A stretch of 64,000 bases of DNA from an uncultured delta proteobacterium (GCA_900079685.1 LT599019.1:105617-169616); one strand, 5' to 3'; counted from the first letter of the stretch, positions 51,879 through 63,117 are shown. A program made the numbers and translations. The notes: generated by a model from the sequence alone, not told the origin.

Positions 51879-53342
51879 ATGCCGCTCCCCCAACAATTTC
51901 CCGTGGCCGTGACCGATACGCGCACTCTGGCGGTCTTCCTCGGATGCTGCTTCGGCCTGCTTCTCGGGCTGTTTTGCTTTCTCGGCTATTTCGCCTTTCC
52001 CATCGCCGACGACCACAGCTTCGCCCTGGCTCTGGAAAGAATAGGGTCATTCGGTCTTTTCACGGAAATGTATTTCAAGGCCGCCGGGCGCTACACGGCA
52101 AACCTGCTGTACAGCGTCACCGGCGTGCTGGTTGCCAACCCGGGCTGGTACCACGCCATCGCCCTTTTCCAGATTTCCTGCCTTGTGGCCGCCATCCGCG
52201 CGCTTGTGTCCGCCTGCCATGCCGGAAGCCGGGGAAGCGCCTGGCTTATCACCCTCTGCCTGAGCGCCGCGTTTATCGCCACGCTGCCGTCCCCGAGCCA
52301 GGGGCTTTACTGGCTGCCCGGCACCATCGTCTATTTTGTTTCCTTCAACGCGCTGTTCGCCCTCGGGGCGGTGATGGGCATCGCCGCGTTTACCCCCTCC
52401 CGGCTGCGGAAATGGCACGGCGCCGCCGGTTTTATCTTGGTCATCGTCATCATGGGAGTCAACGAGATCACGGCCTGCGTCACCGAGTTTTTCCTCCTTG
52501 CCGCCTGGGTGTGCGCCCTGCGCCGCAAGCACCCCGCAACCCGTTTTTTCGGCTGCCTCTTTCTCGTCGGGACGATCGGCATTCTTGTATCCCTCTCGGC
52601 GCCGGGCAACTTCAACCGCCTGGACGAGATAGACGAACTCGTCGACAGGGGCTGGAAATGGGGTTTTCTTCTCAATTCCCTGGGCGGGGCCTTTGAGGGG
52701 TACAAATGGCTTGTCCATGGCGCGGTTCTTCCCGCGATTGCCGTCAGCACCCTGTACTTCATCCCCCGCTGGGTTCCGGACGGCCACGGCCTTACGCTCC
52801 CCCGGCGCCTGGCGCTGGTTCTGGCGCTCGGCTGCATGCTTTTTTTCGGCGAATTCCTTTTTGTCTACATCAGCACCAAACGGGCCCCATATGCCCGGAT
52901 AGTGAACGCCATCTATGACGGAACCTTCGTTTACGCGCTGGCGGCCGCGGCTTTCCTGATGCAGGACATTCTGCGCCTCAGAACCTGGCTGGCCCTGCGG
53001 TTCGGCACCCGGAAGGTTCTTGCCGTTGCCGCTGCCCTTGCCGTTCTGTTCATGGCCCTGCAACCGACGGTTACCGCCGCCGTGCGCAACACCGTTAACG
53101 GAGAATTCGCCGCGTACAGGAAGGTCTGGCTTGAGCGCCTGGCGCTCATCCCCCCCAAACCCGAAGGCCGGGACATCGTCCTGGCGCTTCCGCCGTTACG
53201 TTCCCGGCCGTTCCCCCTCATCTTCCGCGATCTGGAAGAGCAGCAGGCCAAACACCAATGGGTCAAGTCCGTGTTCGCCGAGTATCACGGCCTGAAAGAT
53301 GTACGCATCGTGCGCGAGAAAGCGGATCAGCCCGGCAAATAG
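51879..53342 (+). CDS. Polytopic membrane protein, DUF6056-like
   Basis: A 487-residue protein started at the ATG at 51879 (the first methionine before a hydrophobic N-terminus). It has about ten transmembrane segments and a C-terminal soluble tail of about 90 residues (RDIVLALPPLRSRPFPLIFRD). The early FPIADDHSFALALERIG...AGRYTANLLY pattern resembles the GT-C-like DUF6056 family. It is similar in architecture to the protein at 54593. Adjacent to a GT2-GtrA glycosyltransferase, so a role in surface glycan assembly is likely (inference). Confidence 0.72.
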   Translation: MPLPQQFPVAVTDTRTLAVFLGCCFGLLLGLFCFLGYFAFPIADDHSFALALERIGSFGLFTEMYFKAAGRYTANLLYSVTGVLVANPGWYHAIALFQISCLVAAIRALVSACHAGSRGSAWLITLCLSAAFIATLPSPSQGLYWLPGTIVYFVSFNALFALGAVMGIAAFTPSRLRKWHGAAGFILVIVIMGVNEITACVTEFFLLAAWVCALRRKHPATRFFGCLFLVGTIGILVSLSAPGNFNRLDEIDELVDRGWKWGFLLNSLGGAFEGYKWLVHGAVLPAIAVSTLYFIPRWVPDGHGLTLPRRLALVLALGCMLFFGEFLFVYISTKRAPYARIVNAIYDGTFVYALAAAAFLMQDILRLRTWLALRFGTRKVLAVAAALAVLFMALQPTVTAAVRNTVNGEFAAYRKVWLERLALIPPKPEGRDIVLALPPLRSRPFPLIFRDLEEQQAKHQWVKSVFAEYHGLKDVRIVREKADQPGK

Positions 53343-53433
53343 GGCGTTTGCGCCCGGAGCCCGGCGCGCATGGACAAAAAAGCCGATTTCTGCCAAGAAG
53401 AAGGGCTTATAATTATTTCGAGGGGCCTTTCCT

Positions 53434-54516
53434 ATGTCCACATATGCCGTTATTGTTCCCACCCTTAATGAAGCCGGAAACGTTTCCGAACTCGTCAGAC
53501 GGCTGGAAAACGTGCTGGCCGGTCTGGACTGGGAAGTCATTTTCGTCGACGACGATTCGACGGACGGGACATTGGAGGAATTGCAACAGCTGGCCCAAGC
53601 CAAAAAACACGTGCGCTACCTCCGCCGCATCATGCGTAAAGGCCTCGCCTCCGCCTGCGTGGAGGGCATGCTCTCATCCTCGGCGCAATATCTGGCGGTG
53701 ATGGATGCGGACCTGCAACACGACGAAACAAAACTCAGCGCAATATTCCAGGCCCTTGCATCGGGAGAAGCCAACGTTGTCGTGGCGAGCAGATATACGG
53801 GCGACGGAGGCACCGGCGAATGGGATCAGCGCCGCGTGGGCCTCAGCAAACTGGCGACCCGCCTTGCCACATACTTCCTGCGGGTTCCCTGCTCCGATCC
53901 CATGAGCGGCTTTTTCGCCATTGACCGCAAGATCATGGAAGCCTCCGTCGCAAGAATCAAATCGGAAGGATTTAAAATTCTTTTTGATATCCTCAGCATT
54001 CCCGGTCTGCCGATACGGATACAAGAGGTTCCCTACACCTTTTCCACACGCCAGCTTGGCGACAGCAAACTCCGCTACAACGTCATGGTTGATTTTCTGT
54101 GGCTGCTGGCCGCGAAAGCGTTTGGCCGCATCGTCTATACGGAATTCGTCCTGTTCTGCTTTGTGGGCCTCAGCGGCGTTCTCGTCCACCTGGCCACGGT
54201 GTCGGCATTGTACAAACTGCTCGGATTTTCCTTCCTGATAAGCCAGAGCGTCGCCACATACACCGCCATGACGACAAACTACTTCCTGAACAATACCCTC
54301 ACGTTCAAGGAAAGGAAGCTCAAGGGGTTCCCGTTTGTCACAGGGTATGTAAAGTTTCTGCTCGCCTGCAGCCTCGGCGCCTTCATCAATATCGCCGTTG
54401 CCGACTACCTTGTCTCGCTGGGGCTGTATTGGCTTTTTGCCGCCCTGATCGGCACGGTGCTCAGCGCCATATTCAACTTCTTCCTTGCCAAGTTTACCAT
54501 TTGGCGAAACGGGTAA
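53434..54516 (+). CDS. Polyprenyl-phosphate glycosyltransferase (GT2) fused to GtrA domain
   Basis: A 360-residue protein. The cytoplasmic GT2 domain (1-225) starts VIVPTLNEAGNVSELV and has the nucleotide/metal motifs DDDSTDGT and MDADLQHDE (DxD-type), as in dolichol-/undecaprenyl-phosphate mannosyl- or glucosyltransferases. Residues about 235-358 form a four-helix GtrA domain (FVGLSGVLVHLATVSALYKLLGF through NFFLAKFTIW), probably flipping or presenting the lipid-linked sugar. The start follows GAGGGG. Neighbours are two large polytopic membrane proteins, implying O-antigen or glycan modification. Confidence 0.93.
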   Translation: MSTYAVIVPTLNEAGNVSELVRRLENVLAGLDWEVIFVDDDSTDGTLEELQQLAQAKKHVRYLRRIMRKGLASACVEGMLSSSAQYLAVMDADLQHDETKLSAIFQALASGEANVVVASRYTGDGGTGEWDQRRVGLSKLATRLATYFLRVPCSDPMSGFFAIDRKIMEASVARIKSEGFKILFDILSIPGLPIRIQEVPYTFSTRQLGDSKLRYNVMVDFLWLLAAKAFGRIVYTEFVLFCFVGLSGVLVHLATVSALYKLLGFSFLISQSVATYTAMTTNYFLNNTLTFKERKLKGFPFVTGYVKFLLACSLGAFINIAVADYLVSLGLYWLFAALIGTVLSAIFNFFLAKFTIWRNG

Positions 54517-54592
54517 GCGCCCGTTTTTGCCTGTAAGGCGCCGCGCTTCCGGTCGTTATCCGGAAGGCGGCGAATCCGCTCCCGGCCGTTTT

Positions 54593-56828
<2,236 letters not shown>

Positions 56829-57560
56829 ATGGCGTTTTCCCTTGCAGCCTATATGATTCTGGGCCTGGCCGCCTTTACCTCGGGCATAGCCAAAACCGGG
56901 GTTCCGGGGCTGGCCATCCTGGGCGTTGTCCTCGTGCCGCTGGTCATCCCCGCGAAACTGTCCACGGGCTACGTGCTGCCGTTTCTCATCTTCGCGGACG
57001 TCCTGGCCGTCATCTACTGGCGCAAAGCCGCCGTCTGGCGGCATATCATCGCGGTTCTGCCTTCCATGTTCCTCGGCATCGTCATCGGCTACCTGCTCAT
57101 GGACCGCATCGATGATGCCGTGTACGGCAAAGTTCTCGGCGCCATTGTCGTCTTCATTCTCAGCCTTGACTGGGCGCGCAGGCGCTTCGAACTTTCCTTC
57201 CCGGTGGACAGCCGCCTGTTCGCCTGGTCCATGGGATTTCTCGCCGGGCTTATGACCATGCTGGCCAACGCGGCCGGGCCGGTCATGATGATATACCTCC
57301 TGGCCATGAACATCTCCAAGGAGGAGTTCGTCGGTACCAACGCCTGGCTGTACTTTATCGTCAATCTGAGCAAGGTCCCGTTCAGCATCAGCCTGGGCCT
57401 GATTACGCCGGACTCGTTCTTGGTGAACGCCTTCATGCTCCCCTGCGTCATCGCCGGGGGCGCCGCCGGCGTGCTCATCATGCGCGCCATCCCTGACAAA
57501 ACCTTCACCGCGCTCATGCGGTTTCTGGCGTTCGCGGGCGGGGTCAAACTGTTTTTCTAG
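56829..57560 (+). CDS. TauE/SafE family membrane transporter (sulfite-exporter-like)
   Basis: A 243-residue protein with about eight transmembrane segments. FTSGIAKTGVPGLAILGVVLVP and MGFLAGLMTMLANAAGPVMMIYLLAMNI are the two inverted TauE repeats with conserved glycine/proline motifs. Family members export sulfite, sulfoacetate or other C1/C2 anions, or import organic anions. It is followed 28 bp later by a hydroxyacid dehydrogenase and then a LarA racemase, so it may carry a hydroxyacid or sulfonated hydroxyacid (inference). Confidence 0.88.
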   Translation: MAFSLAAYMILGLAAFTSGIAKTGVPGLAILGVVLVPLVIPAKLSTGYVLPFLIFADVLAVIYWRKAAVWRHIIAVLPSMFLGIVIGYLLMDRIDDAVYGKVLGAIVVFILSLDWARRRFELSFPVDSRLFAWSMGFLAGLMTMLANAAGPVMMIYLLAMNISKEEFVGTNAWLYFIVNLSKVPFSISLGLITPDSFLVNAFMLPCVIAGGAAGVLIMRAIPDKTFTALMRFLAFAGGVKLFF

Positions 57561-57587
57561 CCGTTGCGGCACACCACAGGAGTTCCC

Positions 57588-58574
57588 ATGAAAAAGAACA
57601 TTGTCCTCTGCCACCCCCTGCCGGACGATTTGCTGGCCCGGCTCCAATCCGTCTTCTCCGTCGCCTATTTCCCGGACGGCATAACGGAGCGCACCGCCGC
57701 GCCGTTTGAAGCCGCCCTGGCCGAAGCCGAGGGCCTTGTCGTTTCCGCTATCCCCAGAATCCCGGTCACCAGGGAACTGCTGGCAAAAGCGCCGAAACCG
57801 CGGTCCGTGGCCACGGTTTCCGTGGGGTACGACCATTGCGACGTTCCCGCGCTTACGGAAAGGGGGATAACCCTGACAAACACCCCGGCCGTGCTGACGG
57901 AAACGACGGCGGACACGGTTTTCGCTCTGATTCTCGCCGCCGCGAGGCGGGTTGTGGAACTCGGGAGCATGGTCAGGGAAGGCCGGTGGACGGCCAACAT
58001 CACGCCGGAACACTATGGCATCAACGTCCACCATAAAACCATCGGCATCATCGGGTTCGGCCGCATCGGGCAGGCCGTGGCCAGGCGCGCCCTGGGGTTC
58101 GGCATGCGGGTCGTCTATACCGGCCCGTCCCGCAAAACGGAAGCTGAGCAGCAATACAACGCCGAATATATGCCCCTCGACGAACTGCTGGCGGCAGCCG
58201 ATTTCGTCTGCCTTACGCTGCAACCTTCCGAAAAAACGCGCAACCTGATTTCCAGGGAAAAGATCGCCCTGATGCGGCCGTCCGCCGTCCTGATAAACAT
58301 TTCGCGCGGCTTTGTCGTGGACGAGGACGCCCTGGCCGAAGCCCTGCGTGATAAAAAAATTCACGCGGCCGGGCTGGACGTGTTCGTCACCGAGCCGTTG
58401 CCCGCGACCTCCCCCCTGCGGCAGTTGGACAACGTGGTGCTGCTGCCCCATATCGGCTCGGCCACGGGGGAAACCCGTTACGCCATGATGGCCTGCGCCG
58501 TGGATAACATCATCGCCGCCCTTAACGGCACCCTAAAAGAGAATTGCGTGAACAGGGAACTGCTGGACGCCTGA
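57588..58574 (+). CDS. D-2-hydroxyacid dehydrogenase (glyoxylate reductase-like)
   Basis: A 328-residue NAD(P)-dependent D-isomer-specific 2-hydroxyacid dehydrogenase. ATG 57588 follows ACAGGAG. The cofactor motif is TIGIIGFGRIGQAVAR; the catalytic triad is Arg 240 (NISRGFVVDE), Glu 269 (DVFVTEPLP) and His 288 (LPHIGSATGET). It reduces 2-oxoacids to D-2-hydroxyacids or the reverse. With the next gene, a true LarA-type racemase, it could open use of either stereoisomer of a hydroxyacid. Confidence 0.93.
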   Translation: MKKNIVLCHPLPDDLLARLQSVFSVAYFPDGITERTAAPFEAALAEAEGLVVSAIPRIPVTRELLAKAPKPRSVATVSVGYDHCDVPALTERGITLTNTPAVLTETTADTVFALILAAARRVVELGSMVREGRWTANITPEHYGINVHHKTIGIIGFGRIGQAVARRALGFGMRVVYTGPSRKTEAEQQYNAEYMPLDELLAAADFVCLTLQPSEKTRNLISREKIALMRPSAVLINISRGFVVDEDALAEALRDKKIHAAGLDVFVTEPLPATSPLRQLDNVVLLPHIGSATGETRYAMMACAVDNIIAALNGTLKENCVNRELLDA

Positions 58575-58674
58575 CGGCCCTCGCGAACACGGCCGTTTGA
58601 CCTGCGGGCAAGAAGAGCTTACAGGGACAGAATACTCAGGGCCTTCGCACGGGCCTGACGCCAGGAGGCTTCAT

Positions 58675-59967
58675 ATGCGCGTTACATTGCGGTACGGAGA
58701 AACGGGTTTGCCCCTCACGCTGCCCGACGCCTGGGACGTGACCGTGGCGGTGAAGCCCCCCATGCCTCTTCTCGCGGACCCGGAAAAAACTCTGCAAGAA
58801 GCTCTTGCGTCTCCCGTGGCGTGCCCCCCGCTGGCCGACCTGGCAAAGGGCAAACGCTCCGTTTGCATCCTTATCTGCGACATTACCCGCCCGGTGCCCA
58901 ACAAGCCGCTGCTTGAGGGCATCCTGCGCGTCCTGCGCGGCGCGGGCGTGCCGGATGCCGCCGTTACCATCCTTGTCGCCACCGGGCTGCACCGGCCCAA
59001 CGAGGGTGAAGAGCTTCTCCGCCTGGTGGGCAGCCGGGACATCCTGGACAGCTGCCGCGTGGAAAACCACTTCGCCTCCAGAACGGAAGACCACGTTTTT
59101 CTGGGGGAAACACCCGGCGGCGTGCCGGTCGGCATTGACCGGCGTTTTGTCGAAGCGGACCTCAGGATCGTAACGGGCCTCGTCGAGCCCCACTTCATGG
59201 CCGGATTTTCCGGCGGGCGCAAGGTCATCGCCCCGGGAATATGCCACGAATCCACCATCCGGACCTTCCACAACGCCCGGATCATGGGGGATGCCGCCGC
59301 CCGCAACCTCAATTTGCGCGGCAACCCGCTGCACGAGGCCCAGCGCCACATTCTCGCGCTGCTGTCCCCGGTCTACGCCGTCAACGTGGTTATCGACGAC
59401 GAGCGCCGCCCCGCGCTGGTTAACTTCGGCGAGGCGGAAGCGTCCCACACCGAGGCCGTGGATTTTGTCAGGCCGTACAGCGGCATCACCGTCTCCAGGC
59501 TGTTTTCGACCATCGTCACCTGCGCCGCGGGCGCACCGCTGGACCTTAACTACTACCAGACGGTCAAGGGACTGGTTGGCGTCAAGGAGGCCCTTGCGCC
59601 CGGCGGGCGGATATTCATCGCCTCATCGTGCCGCGACGGTTTGGGCTCGGCGGAGTTTCGCCGCAGCCAGACCGTGCTGTGCGAACAGGGCGTGGACGCC
59701 TTTCTCGCGGCCATTGCCCGCAGGGAAAAAGCCGACGTGGACGAATGGGAAACGCAAAAATTGACGGAAGTTCTCCGTCTGGGCTCGGCCGTGCTGTATT
59801 CCCCGGCGCTCTCCCCCGAGGACAGGGCGCTTACCGGCATCGGCCATACCAACGACCTGGAAGGATCGGTTGCCCAGTGGGTTGCGGCCCGTGGCGACAA
59901 CCGCGTGCTTGTGGTTCCCGAAGGCCCCTACATCATACCGCTGGGCCCGGACGCGGAACGCGGGTAA
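58675..59967 (+). CDS. larA: Nickel-dependent lactate racemase family protein (LarA)
   Basis: A 430-residue protein; ATG 58675 after CCAGGAGG. All residues known for LarA are in register: Asp 69 and Arg 72 (DITRPVPN), His 106 (TGLHRPNE), His 173 and Lys 183 ten residues apart (HFMAGFSGGRK), and His 199 (TFHN) sixteen further on. This is the covalent nickel-pincer nucleotide active site of L. plantarum LarA (equivalents of D72, R75, H108, H174, K184, H200). Racemisation or epimerisation of a 2-hydroxyacid is expected. The NPN-synthesis genes larB/C/E must be elsewhere. Unlike the proteins at 1388 and 43314, this one is canonical. Confidence 0.92.
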   Translation: MRVTLRYGETGLPLTLPDAWDVTVAVKPPMPLLADPEKTLQEALASPVACPPLADLAKGKRSVCILICDITRPVPNKPLLEGILRVLRGAGVPDAAVTILVATGLHRPNEGEELLRLVGSRDILDSCRVENHFASRTEDHVFLGETPGGVPVGIDRRFVEADLRIVTGLVEPHFMAGFSGGRKVIAPGICHESTIRTFHNARIMGDAAARNLNLRGNPLHEAQRHILALLSPVYAVNVVIDDERRPALVNFGEAEASHTEAVDFVRPYSGITVSRLFSTIVTCAAGAPLDLNYYQTVKGLVGVKEALAPGGRIFIASSCRDGLGSAEFRRSQTVLCEQGVDAFLAAIARREKADVDEWETQKLTEVLRLGSAVLYSPALSPEDRALTGIGHTNDLEGSVAQWVAARGDNRVLVVPEGPYIIPLGPDAERG

Positions 59968-60070
59968 CCCCCTCAAAACACGCCTTCGGGCTCTCCGGCC
60001 CGCGCAAGCAAAAGCCTGCTGTAACGGACGGTGGAAAACCCAGCCACGCCGGGTTACTGCCGTTGCTCTG

Positions 60071-60099
60071 TTGACATACCCATACTTTTTCTATATGAA
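60071..60099 (+). promoter_or_regulatory. Sigma-70 promoter for the HD-GYP gene
   Basis: TTGACA (60071-60076), 17-bp spacer, TATGAA (60094-60099), 140 bp before the ATG at 60239 in an AT-rich leader. The 59968-60238 gap has no gene. Confidence 0.6.
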
Positions 60100-60238
60100 T
60101 TCACCTACCATCACTGTATCAATACGTGTTTTTTCTTTATAAAAATTGCCGTTACAATATAACAGAATGCATCATTATTGATATTGACTTGTATTAATGT
60201 TCATTTCCATAACGCGCCATCTCATGAAAGAGAACAGC

Positions 60239-61645
60239 ATGAACACAAAAATATCAATAGTCAAAATCCTTGAAAAAACGTTGAATTATGTTGACGCACG
60301 CCTCGTTAACCATGGAAAGCGCGTCGCGTATCTCGTCTACCGGGTATTGAAAAAGCAGAAAAAAAGTGACGACTACATTTTGAAATCCGTTATGTTGGCG
60401 CTCCTGCACGATATCGGCGCGTATAAAACGGAAGAAATCAACGGGATGCTGCAGTTTGAAACGGAAAACGTTTGGGAACATTCCGTTTACGGGTATCTTT
60501 TCATCAAATATTTCACACCTCTTCGAGAACTGGCTCCGGCAATTCTTTTCCACCATGCCCCTTGCGCCGACCTTGCTTCCATCCCTTCCCCATACCGCGA
60601 TCCGGCGCAATTGATCCACATAGCCGACCGGTTCGACGTGCTGTCTCAGACTTCCGATTACGACAGCGCCGCTATCCGACGCCATTTTGAGCAGCGCGAA
60701 AACGTCCAGTTTTTCCCTGAAATGCTGGATACGTTTTTTATGGACGGGTGGGAAACGGCCCTTGATGCCATGCGCACAGACGATTCCTTTGAGGAATTCC
60801 TCTACCGAGACCGTTTTTCGGACGTGGAAACGCAGGCCTATCTTCGCATGATCGTTTTGGCCGTTGACTTCCGCAGCCCGCAAACGGTGACCCACACCAT
60901 CACGTCCAGCTGGATGGGCAAAGGCCTTGCGGAATGCCTCGGGTTCGCGGAAGAGGACGTCATCCATATCTTTGTCAGCGTATTGATGCACGACCTCGGC
61001 AAAGTGGGTATCCCGCTCGATATTCTGGAAAAAACCGGCCCGCTGGACGAGATGGAAATGGAGACCATGCGGCAGCATGTGACCATTACGGAAGAAATAT
61101 TGAGCGGGAACGTGGATGACAAGCTATTGCGGCTGGCCTTGCGCCACCACGAGAAACTCGACGGATCGGGATACCCGAAAAACCTCACCGCGTGTGACCT
61201 GACGCAAGGCGAACGCCTGATCGCGGTCGCGGATATCCTGAGCGCCCTGTGCGCGAAACGTTCCTACAAGGACGCCTTCCCAAGGGAAAAAACCATGGGC
61301 ATACTGCGGGATATGTGCGCGCAGGGAACGATAGACTGCGATATCACCGCGGCGGCGCTGGAAAACTATGACTGGCTGATGAAAAACATCATCAAGGCCA
61401 ATGCCCCGGTGATCGCGGCATACAGGCTTATCAGAAGTGAATATGAGAAACTGCTGTTCCTCGCGAGGAGCGGAATTTTTCCCAGCGAAGTCCTGTCCCC
61501 CCAGATACGCCCCCGGCAGGCCACGGTCCTGTCCGCGCTGGACAACATGACGCGCAACGCGTTTGCCGTGTTGCCCCATGAGTCGTCTTACCCCGTTCCG
61601 CTGCGGGAAGAAAACCCATCCTTTCTCCGCTCCGCGGGCGATTAG
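60239..61645 (+). CDS. Two-domain HD / HD-GYP signalling phosphodiesterase
   Basis: A 468-residue protein beginning at 60239 (GAGAAC just upstream). The first HD domain (about 30-160: NHGKRVAYLV, LLHDIG, FHHAPC) keeps the HD pair; the second (about 210-360) has MHDLGKVGIPLDIL and HHEKLDGSGYP, the GYP signature of HD-GYP enzymes that hydrolyse cyclic di-GMP. No receiver or transmembrane domain is seen, so it is cytosolic. A terminator follows. Confidence 0.91.
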   Translation: MNTKISIVKILEKTLNYVDARLVNHGKRVAYLVYRVLKKQKKSDDYILKSVMLALLHDIGAYKTEEINGMLQFETENVWEHSVYGYLFIKYFTPLRELAPAILFHHAPCADLASIPSPYRDPAQLIHIADRFDVLSQTSDYDSAAIRRHFEQRENVQFFPEMLDTFFMDGWETALDAMRTDDSFEEFLYRDRFSDVETQAYLRMIVLAVDFRSPQTVTHTITSSWMGKGLAECLGFAEEDVIHIFVSVLMHDLGKVGIPLDILEKTGPLDEMEMETMRQHVTITEEILSGNVDDKLLRLALRHHEKLDGSGYPKNLTACDLTQGERLIAVADILSALCAKRSYKDAFPREKTMGILRDMCAQGTIDCDITAAALENYDWLMKNIIKANAPVIAAYRLIRSEYEKLLFLARSGIFPSEVLSPQIRPRQATVLSALDNMTRNAFAVLPHESSYPVPLREENPSFLRSAGD

Positions 61646-61667
61646 CCTTCCTACATCACAAATCACT

Positions 61668-61696
61668 GAGCCGGGCAAAGCCCGGCTTGTTCGTTT
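61668..61696 (+). terminator. Rho-independent terminator of the HD-GYP gene
   Basis: AGCCGGGC (61668-61675) and GCCCGGCT (61679-61686), then TTGTTCGTTTT. Confidence 0.8.
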
Positions 61697-61706
61697 TACG
61701 CGCGCC

Positions 61707-61755
61707 ATACGCAATCTTGCTGCGCCGGGCTCTGCCTGGCGCAGCAAGATTGCGT
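61707..61755. repeat. 19-bp perfect-stem inverted repeat
   Basis: TACGCAATCTTGCTGCGCC (61707-61725) and its exact complement (61737-61755) around an 11-base loop, in the rrn terminator region. Purpose not clear. Confidence 0.7.
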
Positions 61756-61760
61756 AAAGC

Positions 61761-61801
61761 AAAAAGCGAGGGCCCCGCAGCGCTGAGCATGCGAGGCCCT
61801 C
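61761..61801 (-). terminator. rrn terminator copy 1 (distal)
   Basis: On the minus strand GAGGGCC...GGCCCTC forms the stem, then a T run. Same sequence as copy 2 at 62907; it abuts the IS insertion. Confidence 0.75.
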
Positions 61802-61850
61802 TAGAGCATTTTAACTTTTAAAAGCTGTAAAAGTTTGCTAGACTTTTCTC

Positions 61851-62234
61851 ATGAAGCAAGCAACTCCTGAGATTCGTTCTATTGTTGTGGCAGCGTATTT
61901 TGCGGGCACTGCAAGCCGCAAGCAACTTGCTGATATTTTTGGATATCACATTGAGACTGTCAGCAGATGGATTCGTTGCAGTCGAGTGGGCCGACTTGCG
62001 CCTTTACCCAGGGGGCATAGAATTTCAGTATTCAATGCCAACGAGTTGGTGCAATTGGCTGCTTTTATTGAGAACAATCCAGATGCCACACTTGCCGAAA
62101 TACGCACCCATTTCGCAAAATCGTGCTCTCTGGTCGCTATTCATAAAATCATTCAAAAAATTGGCTATGTCTTCAAAAAAAACGCTGAAGGCAAGCGAGC
62201 AAGAGCGCGAGGACATAGCCAAAAGCCGCGATGA
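61851..62234 (+). CDS. IS630 transposase N-terminal part (orfA)
   Basis: A 127-residue product with the helix-turn-helix (TASRKQLADIFGYHIETVSRWI) and the second winged part (NPDATLAEIRTHFAKSCSLVAIHKIIQKIGY) that bind the IS ends. The frame continues into junk after the A8 run at 62175-62182; the DDE domain is in the +1 frame. Confidence 0.88.
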   Translation: MKQATPEIRSIVVAAYFAGTASRKQLADIFGYHIETVSRWIRCSRVGRLAPLPRGHRISVFNANELVQLAAFIENNPDATLAEIRTHFAKSCSLVAIHKIIQKIGYVFKKNAEGKRARARGHSQKPR

Positions 62235-62787
62235 GTGGAGAAAGTTTCAAAAGACAGTGGATGCACACCGTTTGATCTTTCTGGACGAGTCGGGCCTGAA
62301 AACAAATATGACTCGCCTCTATGGACGTGCCCAAGGCGGAAATCGATGCTTGGATTCCACCCCTTGTGGACATTGGGAAACAGTGACAATTCTGTCTTCA
62401 GTCAGGCTTGATGGCGAGACAGAAAGTCTTGTTTTTGAAGGCGCAGTCGATCGTAAAATGTTCGATGCCTATATCAAAGAGGGGCTTGCGCCAACCCTAC
62501 GGCCTGGTGATATCGTTGTTATGGACAACCTCAGCGCTCATAAGTCCCAAGAAGCTTGTGACGCAATCCGCAAATGCCAAGCTAAAGTGTTGTTTCTTCC
62601 TGCCTATAGCCCAGATTTCAATCCGATTGAAAAGATGTGGAGCAAGGTCAAACAAATACTGCGCGGGATAAAGCCTCGAACAGAAGAAGAGTTGTTTGTT
62701 GCCACAGCTACAGCCCTGAGCGCCGTCACGGCTGACGACGCTCAGGGCTGGTTTGATTCATGCGGATATGCAGCGTTTAAAAATTAA
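62167..62787 (+). CDS. IS630 transposase catalytic part (orfB)
   Basis: In the +1 frame relative to orfA, with a possible ATG at 62167. It contains the DDE residues: Asp (LIFLDESGL), Asp (IVVMDNLSAH) and Glu (DFNPIEKMWSKVK). Fusion with orfA at the A8 run (62175-62182) by a +1 frameshift would restore a full-length transposase reading IGYVFKKTLKASEQE. It could equally be a single-base mutation. The stop codon lies inside the right inverted repeat. Confidence 0.88.
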   Translation: MSSKKTLKASEQEREDIAKSRDEWRKFQKTVDAHRLIFLDESGLKTNMTRLYGRAQGGNRCLDSTPCGHWETVTILSSVRLDGETESLVFEGAVDRKMFDAYIKEGLAPTLRPGDIVVMDNLSAHKSQEACDAIRKCQAKVLFLPAYSPDFNPIEKMWSKVKQILRGIKPRTEEELFVATATALSAVTADDAQGWFDSCGYAAFKN

Positions 62788-62906
62788 AATGCTCTAGGGT
62801 AAGAATAATGCTGGCATCGGCCGCCTTATAACAAATCGCTACGCCGGGCAGAGCCCGGCTTGCTCCGCTTCGCGGGCGGCTATCGCCGCCTGGCCGATGC
62901 AGGGGA

Positions 62907-62949
62907 TAAAAAAGCGAGGGCCCCGCAGCGCTGAGCATGCGAGGCCCTC
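62907..62949 (-). terminator. rrn terminator copy 2
   Basis: GAGGGCC (62916-62922) with GGCCCTC (62943-62949), followed on the minus strand by a T run of six. Confidence 0.82.
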
Positions 62950-63061
62950 AAGGGTAAGAATAATGCTGGCATCGGCCGCCTTATAACAAATCGCTACGCC
63001 GGGCAGAGCCCGGCTTGCTCCGCTTCGCGGGCGGCTATCGCCGCCTGGCCGCTTGTGGGTA

Positions 63062-63104
63062 TAAAAAACGAGGCCTCTACAGCGCTGAGCATGTAAAGGC
63101 CTCT
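63062..63104 (-). terminator. rrn terminator copy 3 (proximal to 5S)
   Basis: GAGGCCT (63070-63076) with AGGCCTC (63097-63103), followed on the minus strand by six Ts, 14 bp beyond the 5S 3' end. Confidence 0.85.
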
Positions 63105-63117
63105 AGGGTAAGAATAA

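Larger units (their letters stand above)
61804..62794 (+). mobile_element. IS630-family insertion sequence
   Basis: A 991-bp element bounded by duplicated TA (61802-61803, 62795-62796), with terminal inverted repeats GAGCATTTTAACTTTTAAA and GAGCATTTTAATTTTTAAA (right end read inward), 20 of the first 22 bases matching. TA target choice and the DDE transposase agree with IS630/Tc1-mariner. It inserted between the GGCCCTC arm of rrn terminator copy 1 and the following GGGTAAG. The element is visibly more AT-rich than its surroundings. Confidence 0.93.
62797..63105. repeat. Tandem units of 5S tail plus terminator (period 154-155 bp)
   Basis: Two almost identical units (62797-62951, 62952-63105) begin GGGTAAGAATAATGCTGGCATCGGCC, which is the reverse complement of the 5S 3' end, and end with a terminator; a third begins at 63106 and runs into the complete 5S gene. 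Each unit also has GCCGGGC-type hairpins and the sequence ACAAATCGCTACGCCGGGC. Confidence 0.85.

Noticed and set aside
61650..63105. CRISPR array
   Set aside because: The repeats are long (about 154 bp), contain 5S tails and terminators, and have no spacer structure.
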